Assembly (NCBI GenBank): GCA_963930775.1 | Contig: OZ005701.1 | Location: 3,851,669-3,915,668 of the forward strand | From: Cliona cf. orientalis | Lineage: Eukaryota > Porifera > Demospongiae > Clionaida > Clionaidae | Direction of reading: 5' to 3' | DNA length: 64,000 nucleotides | Shown: positions 49,523 to 61,500 of the stretch, piece by piece | How the letters are laid out: every line of letters begins with the position of its first letter | How positions within the stretch are numbered: position 1 is the first letter of the stretch | The notes under the pieces: model-generated | Database searches by the model: none | The model's input: only the letters and a program-made list of their open reading frames with translations | Told to the model about the DNA's origin: nothing | Made by a program: the position numbers and the translations under genes

Positions 49523-52500
49523 TGTCTGTTATCACACCAGCTGCTACATACCTGGTTTATACGATGCAAACAAGGTGCCATTAGGCTTTTTATGGCATCT
49601 TCAAGGTATGAATTGTGTGGATTTCATTGAAAACGCTTTGTTCAAAAGTTCTGGCAACGGCCTTCTTCGCTTCTTGACGAGCTCTCGATCGATGAAAGGG
49701 ACAGCGATGGCTTCATTTCAAGATTTGTAGTGTGTAGCTCTAGCGATAGTTCTTGTAACTAAACTGACTCATCACAGATCACAGTAGGCTATCAACTACG
49801 CTTCTTGGCTTTACTTTGTACTAGATCTGCTGATCTGGTATGCACGTGGTACTATTACCTAATTGCATGCAATCCGTATTAGTGCATTCTAAGGCTTGTA
49901 ATTACTCTCTACAACTACACTGTACAAGTAACAGTGTTGCTTGCAATATGCAGACTAGCAATAGCTATTGTGCCAAGGGTTTTGCACTATAGTGCTTCAT
50001 TTGTTAGTTCTGGCTAGAATTTTTACTTTGCTTAATTATTGTCTGTAAATATACATTTTACAGACAGAGAGGGGGGGGGGCTTGTATACGCAAGATAAAA
50101 CTACCTTTGCAGGAACTTGGGCTAAATATGCAGGTGGGGGGCGTAATTGCTGGATTGTATGGTAAATAGAACGTCGATCGAGTATCACGCGGAGTTAGCG
50201 AATGCGTGGCAATACGAACTCAATAGCAACCTCCTCAGTGGTTGCTATATATATTTACCATAGCATAGAACGCAATAAAAACCATCATAAAATAACAAAG
50301 TCTCCTGATTCACCCCAGACTGAGAGCACAAGTATAGAACTGTTTGTATTGTAGTGCACATAGGTACAACAGTTGCCACCCCTGAACAAGGCTTTTACAA
50401 TGGTCATGTCTGACAGCCTACAGTGCATCGATCTACTGAAATCCTGGCTTCTTCTCCACTTCTAGCAGATAGCTGAAGGCCTAATAATTCCAAACATACC
50501 AAGAGTCACTTGCTATATTATTATTATATGCTTACATTTTTACATGTGGATATCAATTAAGGTCCAAAAATTTACAAACAATCGCTAATAAATACACTGA
50601 AACAAGCTAATCTACAGATACAGCATGGCAGCATCATGAGACACTAATGGAGTTCCCTGAGGCTCAGTAAAGGTCCTATGAAATGAACACTTGCCTAGCC
50701 AGGCCTAATAGTCCTGCTGAGTGTATGCGTGCAGATGTATTTGAACATACAAATTTAAGTCATGATATTATGTTGTATACAAAATGCTTATATTGCTCAT
50801 GGTATGGAGCTATGTTTTAGAGCCAGTATTGGCACATTTCGGATAACCAAAAACATGCCATGAATGGCACAAGTGTCACTATGTGTGACTATTGTATCAT
50901 TTTTGGTTGAAGTGGTAATAGGTTGCCCTATAGGGAAGTGTGTGACTACTGTGCCACTTTTGGTAGAATAGGTAATATCGGTTACTCTATAGGAAAGAGT
51001 GTGACTATTGTGCCGCTTTTGGCTCAATTGGTAATTAGATCGAGACATGATATAAATGATACATCTTCCAAGCTTGGCACTTCCTCATTTCAACCAAAAA
51101 TGGCAGATTATTATGGTATCAAACTTTTGCCAGTTATGGGATGCTGACAATTAAAACTACCAATTTTAGCACAATTTGATTTCAGCCATCTACGGGTTAT
51201 TTCGCATTTCAATCGTGTTCTCATAGTACCAATTTTGGCACAACTTGATTTCAGCCCATGCATTTCAATCATGTTCTGCCAATTTTGGCTCAATTAGATT
51301 TCAGCCATTTATGGGTTAATTTTGTCGCTAATTTTTGTCATCTGTGATAGTTATTTGCATGGCATTTCAATCAAACCCTAACCCAAAAACCAAATCCGAA
51401 CCCAAACCCACGGCTGAAACCATATTCTACCAAAATTGGCAGAATTAGATATTATGGTGAATAGGAACATGGTATGACAACCCAAACCCAAACCCAAAAA
51501 CCCATAACTCTGGCAAAAATTTGATATCATAACATTCTGCCATTTTGGGTTGAAATGAGAATGTGCCAAATTTGGAAGATGTATCATTTATATCATGTCT
51601 CTAATTACCAATTGAGCCAAAAGCGGCACTATAGTCACACATTTCCCTATAGAGTAACTGATTACCAATACCAATTCTACCGAAAGTGGCACAATAGTCA
51701 TACATATCCCTATAAGGTAACCGATTACCAATTCTATCGAAAGTGGCACAATAGTCACACTCTTCCCTATAGAGTAACCGATTACCTATTCTACCAAAAG
51801 CGGCACAATAGTAACACTCTTCCCTATAGGGTAACCTATTACCACTTCAACCAAAAATGGCACAACAGTGACACTTGTGCCCTTCATGGCATGTTTTTGG
51901 TTATCCGAAATGTGCCAATATTGGCTCTAAAACATATATACCTGTGGTATGAGAATAAGAAGCGGAGGTATTAAGGGAAAAAGATGGAGAGAGAGAGAGG
52001 GATCTCGAGGGAGAGGGGGCCCGGGATCGATAGAGAGATCGAGAGTGTAGGTAGGAGAAGAGAGATGTACTCTGCTGTACACATTCACTAATATGCCTAT
52101 GAAATTTGCAACCATACCATAAATTAAAGACTAAGTGCATGCCACCATTGAAACACCCGTACTTAAGGGTACAGCTATCAGGAATGTGATCTAAGGATGT
52201 GATAATAAAAGGTGTCAAGTGTGAGGCTTGGTGAGAGTGAATCAGATTTGGAACCCTAGTCAATATTTAAGTTAATTATTGATTATAATTGCTATCCCTT
52301 CCTTGATCTTCCCCTTAATCCTGTATCCTTCCCTTGTCACTACGCTGGCTTCTTTCCATTGCATGTTGTGACTTGATTGTTTAACATGAACTGCTAGTGC
52401 ATTATTACTGTCATTGTTCTTCATACGCCGTGTTATAGTAGTAGTATTCTCGCAGCTAGCAAATATCCCCAAGGCCTATTATATTGTCGTTGCCTGGTTA

Positions 52501-55500
52501 TGCAACTAATGCCATGCAACATGCCGAGGGTTTGATGCTCTAGAGAGCTCTATTTTGCTGTAGTCTTATGCGGCTACAGATGAGATCGGGAAAGGCCTAT
52601 ACAAGTATATGGAGTGTACAGACCGAGTCAACCTTGGACCACTACACTCAGCTCCATATTGCTATGCTGTGGATAACCACCCTACTCAAAATGGAACACC
52701 TGAAACATGTATGTTTCATGCATGTTTCAGCACATTTCATGCGCCCAAATCCAGAAAGTTCCATGCATGAAATTTCCAGTGACAATATTGAATAATTCGA
52801 AATTTCATGCATGCTACATGCATGATTCCTAAAACGTGCATGTAACATGCAGGGATTTGGGACGTTTTTCAGGTATGGCACTTGCATATTACATGCATGG
52901 ATTGGTGCCTAAATTTCATGCATGTTTCATGCATGTTCCATGCATGAAAAATGTGGATATTTCATGCATGAAACCTGCATGTTCCAGGTGTATTCCATGC
53001 GTCGTACAAGCGTATTCCAAGCATGATACAGGCGTATTCCATGCGTGGTACATGTGTATTCCATGCGTGATACAGGCGTATTCCATGCGTAGTACAGGCG
53101 CATTCCATGATACTGGGATATTCCATTCGTGTGTGCATACACGGTACAGCTACAGGCATATTTTAATAACCCTTGGACAGAGTACTTGTACTTATACTTG
53201 CTGTAAGCATAAGGCACTGTGCTCCTGCATAGGCAAGTATGCTCTTTATAGATATATAGATACTGGTATAAGGAAAACAGACAAAGGTTGTTGGCACCTA
53301 TGGGCATGCATAATTATTATGCGAGATTTAGAGCAGCTCTTACATAATTTTTATAGCAAAGGTATACACATTCTGTCCCCCAAAAAATTACAGGTATATG
53401 AATATCTCAGCAGTGTGTTACTACCCACTGATTAGCAGCTAAATCATATTCAGTATTCACATAGCTACATGGCATTGTATACGTTCCCCTCCTCCCCCCC
53501 CCCCCCCCCCTTTTGGTCTTTTACATATTGTAGGATACTTCAGTAACTAGCACTGAGACCCCAAGGTGAGTTTGAGGACTGAAATAAGGGACCACATTCT
53601 TATCTGTAACATTGATATCTGTAATGCTAGTTGGGGACAACTTTCAAACTAAAGAAGCTCTTTATTTACACTCTTTCAGGCAAATAAACTTACACCCACA
53701 CTATAATTATGGAAATTAATTTTACATGGGGTATACAAAACAATGTGTTAATTTAGTATGGCTCTCCAAGTTAGGCTATATAGTGGCTACTTACCTTGGA
53801 GCACTAAAGGTTTCACAAAGTCTCACACTTTCAAATCTGCAAAGCAGCTGCTTCTAATCAGTATGATGTAATGTGGAACTTCATGCATGTAACATGCATG
53901 GTTCAGGAGTGATAAAATCTCATGCATGTTTCATTTCATGCATGTTTCATGCATGGTATATCTGTCACACGTGTTTTATACTTTCATGCATGTTCCATGC
54001 ATGTTTCATGCATAAAATACACTTTCATGCATGTTTCATGCATGTTTCATGCATGAAAAATGCATGGAAGTAGCTTCCATGCATGAAACATGCATGAAAG
54101 TATATTCCATGCATAAACTATCCTGAAACATGCATGGAAAACGCATGAAAGTCGCTTCCATGCATGAAATGTGCTGAAACATGCATGTTTCAGGCGCTCC
54201 ATTTTGAGTAGGGCATGCACTTGTTCTTAACTACAGTGCTCCAAGGAAAGAGAGCAAAACTTTTGATTTTTTACTAATATGGGTATAATTTTTCACTCTT
54301 AAGTTTTCAACCCACTACACTCAATTGGTATGTACGTAGGTTCAGCAATATGTCCTCTAACTATGATTAAATTATAATCAAACTATTTGAGGTCAATATG
54401 GTTTTATGGCTTCACCAGTGAAGAGATCCTTCTAAAAAAGCTTTAGATAAATACTTGAGAACCACAGTGAGATACACAACCATATGTGGCACCAATGTAG
54501 GGCTACTAAGGTAGAAGCCTCCAATTAAGTTTCAACTAAATCTCCTCAGTACTTCTTCAGAAAATTCAAATTTTGTGTATTTTTGGCAGCCATTTTGTTG
54601 CTGTTTGCTTTAGATCCATATAAGGACATTCCTGTGGTTTAGGGGTCCACGCTCTAGCTAGGGTATGTTAGATAAGTCCCCAAAGTTTATATATGTCAAG
54701 TCTGAACTCCTATCTTTATGCATGAATGAAGTTATGAGTCAAAATAGGCAAAAATATTTCAAAATTATATGAAAATCGGAAATATATTTATATTACGTAA
54801 AACAAAATGGCAGGTAATTAGGGTGGGTGTGTCATATTTTGTCAAATTTGACCTGGGATGTCATCTCAGAAGGACATGTTATTAGTGTCAGGCCTCAATA
54901 ATGAACAAACAACAAATAACATAGAATTTGATTTTTGACCCAATCTAAAAAGTTTTGCTCTCTTTGCTTGGAGCACTGTATATTCACAGAATACCAATGC
55001 AAAGTGATTAGACTAGCCAGAAATAATTATATATTAATGTCGTCATTTGGTGTTAAAATAAACTTGTCCAATAGCTTGTTCAAGTGTGAATGGAACGGAT
55101 CTAGTGAAAAAATGGAGGACGTGTTAGCGACGAAGAAATAGCAATCGATGTAGTCTCATCCCCAGACCCCTGTACGTGTGGCGAGGTCTGAGAGCGAGAT
55201 ATCCAATTATAGGTTTATGGTTGTCAGCTCTAGTGTCGCTGTGCTCCGAATAATACAAAATGATCGCCATCAGTGTAAGTCTGTATTACCTTTTTGCTCT
55301 TGGACGCTGTTCATGATGTGGTAGCCACACTCTTTGATGAATGTGGAAAGAGTTGTCTGGAGCTCTAATGCGTGGCCGTTCTGTTGATTAGAACGGGCGA
55401 GAAAAGATGAAGATGTTCAATGAATTAAATACTTAAACTTGCCATTCAGGCTATTAGAATGTTCAAATAATTAGAGCAAGTACGGTAATTAAGTTCTATT

Positions 55501-58500
55501 TGCAAGTTTTTAATTTGGCAATCTATACCAAATTCGCCAAATGTGACCTGCTCCAGGAAAAGAGGCTACAATTATTCATAAGTTTCCTAAAATTTAATAA
55601 TATTGAAATTTTGGCATGGATCTCTGTATGTCTATGCCGAGTACAACAGTGCAAGTTTCAAAGAAAAATGTTGACAAACTAATGTTATGACCATTTTTAT
55701 ACAATTGGGTGAATAGAATCATTTTCGGAAAAATAGTTATTTTTAAATTAAATTTGTATTAAGTTGCATGTATTGGAGGTATTAATTGCCCCCATACATG
55801 TACATGTGTAGTTACATTTTATTTCATACAGGTGTATGAGCATAATAAAGCCAAAATCTTGATAGACTATAAAAACTGAAAATTGAAGAAAAAATGGATT
55901 TATTCTCGTTTTGGCCATTATTGGAAAATGAATATTAAATTTATGCTTAACAGTCCATTTTCCTGGAGTAGGCCACAAATAACCAACTTGCCCAAGTTTT
56001 CCCTATGGTATTTCCACTTTATGAGTAATATTTATTAACCCTCAGTGCATGCACCTGAGTCTTACGGTAGCCGTACTGTGTTTATGTGTGTCTGTCTGTC
56101 TGCATGTTACCAAACTAGCTGCCGCATTCCTTGTTTATGAGTCCAAATGTGGTATTATTATTATAATAAGGTTCCTTAATTGTGTCACTCCAAATGCATG
56201 GATTGTATGGATTCCTCGTTGTTTGGCACTTTTGGGGTCATTTGCTGATTCTAAGCTTCTTGATTTTTCCCGAGCTAGTGATAGCTTGCATTATTTCATA
56301 TATAGATGTGAACGTTGTTGCCCAAGGCGTGCTTTTGCGGTTGGTGCGACATGACTTTGCAGTTAGTGCGATATGACTTTGTGGTTAGTGCATTATAATG
56401 GCATATATTCCACTTAGCACAACAATGTAGAAACGTAATATAAGTTATCAAAAGTCCTGTGTATATTGTTTATCTATGTACAACGAAAAATATTTTTCAG
56501 AGCGACAGTTTTCTTATATAGTCCGTGTCCTAACCTGGAGGGCATAAAAGATGCGCTCTCCTACAAGTTCAGAAGACTCATGATTGGTCAGAATTGTTGT
56601 GCTGTGTGCACAAACGAGGTTGCCGGGCCTAGGGGCCATAGAGATGCATTCTCGAGCTTGCTCGTTTCGACAGGCCTGCTCGGCAGGCCACTGGAGCCTC
56701 TAGCGAAGCGAGAGGCAATGTCTGCTCTTTGTCATGGTCTGGTGGTAGATTCGACGTTCAAGCGGAGTGAGAACGTCGCCATTTTACGGTGAGTTTGATC
56801 AGCTACTCTTGGCCTGCAGTGAGGGGTGTGGTCTTCATCTGCGCATGCGCGCTATACTAATTATAACTGGCACTCGATTGTACTATAGCATGCTGTTAGT
56901 AGTGTTCAGTCACATTATCCCATGATTATGACATCAAACATACTTGTATCTCCTGTAGCTTATCAGCTACACTATGTGCCATATTCATACTTGTGTGTGT
57001 ATTGATGCAGGTATGTCGTTGTGACAGGAGTGACACCCACCCCTCTTGGGGAAGGTAAAAGCACTACCACTATTGGTCTGACACAGGCTCTCGGGAGCTG
57101 CCTTAAGCAGAACGTATTTGCTTGTGTGAGGCAACCTTCTCAAGGACCTACGTTTGGTATCAAAGGTATTATTATGGTTGCTGTGCATGCATATTTCAAG
57201 AACTAAGTTATAATTACCCTGCACACATGTGCAAGGGGTAAAGTAACCAGTCGTGTTGTTGTTGTTGTTGTTGTTGTTATCGTTGTTGTTAGCACAAAAC
57301 TCGCCATATCTTGAGATGTTAGGCGTCTAAGCGACTCGTAAGCACGAGGAATCAATCGAATTTTCGAATTCAGCCAAAAACTGGCTTCAATGTGCGTCAA
57401 ATCAAGGGATACAGTCCACGAGCATCACAAATAGTGCCTTTTTGTTGGCCACCATAGCCACACCTATCAACAGTGCCCATTAATGCATGATGCATGCCAT
57501 TGTGCTTTCTGCTCATGCACACAACTAAGTGGTCAAGCGTATGACTGGTAGAAATCGTCGATGTTCTGAATAACGCTTAATTGTGTCATCTGTATAGTGA
57601 CTGAAATCTGAAGCCCATGGAAGCAGTCATTATGTAAGACAGCTATACTATTATTACAAAGGTAAAAGTTCATGTCTTCCTAGTCTGGACTAGGTCTGGG
57701 TGCAGAGAGCGCTGTTTTAAGTGTCACCAGGACAACTAAGCTGCATTTCCATTACTAGTTTCTCTCAAGCTCACAAAATTATAGCCACGTACCAAAAGTA
57801 AATCTATATATAGATTGCACAATGTGTGCGCGCGGGGTATGTGCTCTACTGAGCTCTAGTTAATTTTTTGTGGTCATGCATGTACATCAGCACTTCATAC
57901 AGAGGGTGAAATGCCTTTGGATTTACCACCAGGCCAAATTCCACCCCCACCAGAAAGATTTACATACTCCATGATCATTGAGTCGGTAGACTCCGTAAGT
58001 GGGGATGGCCCAGACACTCCATATATATAATGCATTACAAATACCCAAATATCTCAAAACAGGTAACTTTATGAAATTCTAAGCATCAAAATCAGAATCT
58101 CCAGCAAATTATCTATCTAACAAGACCAAGATCATTCATCAACAATTGTACATGCCAGAATCAGATGTTCAAAAACATAGCCTTTTGTCATTCTTAAAGT
58201 TTTTTTCCTTTTCATACCACACACTGAGATTGTCCAGAACCACCACATAGATGTGTACTCCAATTTTGACCAGAGCGGGTAAATGCCAGAATCAGATGTT
58301 CAAAAACATAGCTTAGTCTTTTGTCATTCTTTTTTTCCTTTTCATACCACACACTGAGATTGTCCAGAAACCACCACATAGATGTGTACTCCAATTTTGA
58401 CCAGAGCGGGTAAAGGTCGTCACATTCATGTGCGTACGTAGCCCCGCCCCGCACGTAGCACGTGGGCGGAAAACATTACAAATGCATGGCTTCCCTATAC

Positions 58501-61500
58501 AAACGTATGGGGAAACTTCAAAGGGCCGTAACTTAGGTGTGAATCAAAATTCTTTCAGGTCAAATCTCTTGTTTCGATCCATTCTGTGTGCCCATGTAAA
58601 AATTATGTTACCAAGTACTCCCAGATCCCCCATGAATTAGATTATTTAAATAATTTCTTTTTTTCTACTTAATGTGTAATAACTCAAGACTGTCTTGATC
58701 ACTCATCTTAGTTTGAGTATAAATCCACTCCATTTTGTAGCGCGCAGGTCCATGACACACTAATTTTGTGTTATCTCTACAGTTACGTAATGATGGGTGT
58801 GTACTGTGCTTATCAAAAAGGGTGTGTCTGATACGCCATTTTGTCATATAATGTGTTGCCATGGTGAAGTCATGTGACTGTAGTCAGTGGCGCGCGCCAC
58901 CGCCGCTAGCCAGCGCCACACTTCGAACCAAGCTAGCTTAGCCTATAGGCCTAGCCATAGCTAAGCGCCAGGCTCTCCCATGCGATCTAGGCCAGTGCGA
59001 GCACAAGAGTGATAAAGCGAACCTAGCTAGCTAGAGGCTAGCGCATGCAGCGCTAGTACTGCACTGGGATATGGAAACTCGAGGCCTCAACGTACGGGCG
59101 CGGCACGGCCCTTAGCAGTTAATTGGCATAACAGCTAGTTCAGTAGTGACAAAAATAGTCGATAACATCAATAATAGCTATACTAGTACTATAGAATCTC
59201 ATCGCTACTTGGCTGCCTGAAACAGCTTTATTGCCTATAGTACGCGCACGCGCGAACTTCGGCACCTCCCATCTATATTGTATATAGTTGCACTGATACA
59301 TTAAGAAAATAACAGAAATAAGTATAAAAACAATGGAATAAAATTGAAGGATGAAGTAGGGATGGCAATGCCAAAAAGTACACTAACAAAATTTTTAGGG
59401 ATAAGAGATACCGTATGGCGGGTAATTTTCGTGGAAAATCCGAAAAGGCCCTCAAAATAAATCATCATGGACTCGCATTCACCGTAGGCATTAATTTTGT
59501 GGGTGGGAAAATTTCGTGACTGCCAATTAAGTCAACCACGAAAATAATGAAAATTAGCACCCCACGAAAATTACCCGCCATACGGTAATCATAACCATAC
59601 ACTATACATCCCTATGCTTGCTTTTTGAATAGCATGCATGGGGATCATAAATAATCAGTAATGATAATAAATGCATGACTGACAGGGAGAACATGAATTT
59701 ATGTAAGTCAAGAACACTCCAAGTTAGCATGCCTTGAATGAGTCGACATCAATTAGGTCTGTATAATCAAGAAAGCAAGCGTAGGGATATAATATAGTGG
59801 TTGTGTGCATGCGCACTGTACTAACTGGCACTCGGTTGCACATAGCATGCTGTTAGTAGTGTTCAGTCACATTATCCCATGATTGCGACATCAAACATAC
59901 TTGTTCTGGTTGAATCTGATGTTCCAATACCAACTCCATGGTGCCATTTTGCCAACTTCGAATTCAGTACCCATAAGTTCTAGCCATACGATATATAAGG
60001 TATAATCACATGCCTTATTCACCTCAGCTGTCCATCCAATATTAATGCATGCATGTGCATCTGAATGCAACCTGTAAGAGTTCAGTAATTTCCATCTACT
60101 GTAAATTAAGTGACATTTTATTTTATTTATGCAAATTGTGTGAGTCAAGTGACGGTCACATAAATCGAATAAATTTGTATCACTTAAATTTATTGCTCCA
60201 TACATTGCAATGTTGCAAAAACAGTGTAAAATTTAAAAGGGCCCTACTTGGACCTATTCGCATAATTGGTGCACAAACTGTGCCATGTACATTTGTTGGA
60301 TCACATTCAGCTGCTGTACCTATAATATGCACTTTCAGGTGGGGCTGCTGGAGGTGGATACTCCCAGGTGATCCCCATGGAGGAATTTAACCTTCATCTG
60401 ACGGGTGACATCCATGCCATTACAGCAGCAAACAATCTACTAGCTGCTCAGATTGACACTCGAATGTTTCATGAGAAGACTCAAACTGATAAGGTATTAT
60501 TACTTTGTGCATTATTATTTATACAGATGGTAACTATATTATTATAGTATGCTTACAAGTATAAAAACGATTGAAAATTGAAGCAAAAGTAGAGGTGACA
60601 GTAATTAAGAGCACCAAAACAAGAAGTGAGTATAGTGATGGAAAACTAATGCTGGGACATATCCATGGCAGTATTGTTTTTGCTTACCGTACTCGCTCTA
60701 TTTATTTGAATATTCTAGTAGCCCGAACGGCAAGTTTAAGTAATTTATTCCTTCCTAATTCTTTGAATATCTTGAATTTTAAGTTTTTCACCTGCTCTAA
60801 ATCAACCTAACAGCCATGCAGTACGGTATGGCAGGAGCTCGAGATAACTCTTCCATGCACGTTTATCGAAGAGTGTGGCTACCACGTCTTGGGACAGCAT
60901 ATAAGAGCGGAAAGGTAACACGGACTTAAGCTCATACAGACGGCGATCATTTTGCGATCACTCAGAGCACAGCGACACTGGGAGCTCTGGAACTGAAAAA
61001 GATAGTTGGACCCATGAATTATTGCATAGCTTATTCAAGAATCGCTGTGTTCATAACTTGCTAGCTTTGTGATTGAGCACTCGAATGTGCTGGTAGTGGG
61101 TGGGGCCAAGGCTTCATTCTCTATTAAGCACACATAGTCTAATAGACATATATTTCCTTACCACCGAGAGTGATAAGTGCATGCACTTATTAACCAGACT
61201 TTACAGTATTACAGAAGAATGTGTTATTTACTGTCCTGGGCTCTCGTTAAGTGTGTCTGAATGCATGCTTATTGGGCCGAGCCTGAGTGAGCCCAGAACC
61301 ATATAAACATTACTGCACAGCACGAATGAGATATAATACAATGTATGGTACCTCGGTCACATTCCGTGCATATGGTATTCTAACTTAGTGAATTACACAA
61401 ATTTGCACTAGCAAGGCAAGAAAGATTGAACAAAGATATCATCATGAACGCTGAACCATGTGTAAACCAACGAGAAGTAAGGCTCCAAAGGAGACAAGAG

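Larger units (their letters stand above)
36515..57010 (+). other. MTHFD1 intron 8 (20,496 bp), nested transposons
   Basis: Holds two A elements, a tRNA-like array, a Ty3/gypsy element and families B, C, D, E, F, G, listed separately. Stretches 39213-39508, 44699-45160, 46250-47270, 47694-48484, 51937-52682 and 54211-56035 contain no gene or repeat that I can name. Confidence 0.85.
57166..60338 (+). other. MTHFD1 intron 9 (3,173 bp)
   Basis: Contains (GTT)n, a family D copy with an internal duplication, a family E copy with a nested MITE and repeat K. 57300-57960 and 58900-59316 show nothing recognisable. Confidence 0.8.

Noticed and set aside
51555-51974. 139-codon frame with [18 protein letters not shown] repeats
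   Set aside because: It is produced by 57-60-bp tandem units in a TIR arm. No start context, no homology and no support from copy 1.
56466-56792. 108-codon frame just upstream of MTHFD1 exon 9
   Set aside because: It has no recognisable family. MTHFD1 splices in phase from exon 8 to exon 9 without it, and the region borders a dispersed repeat.
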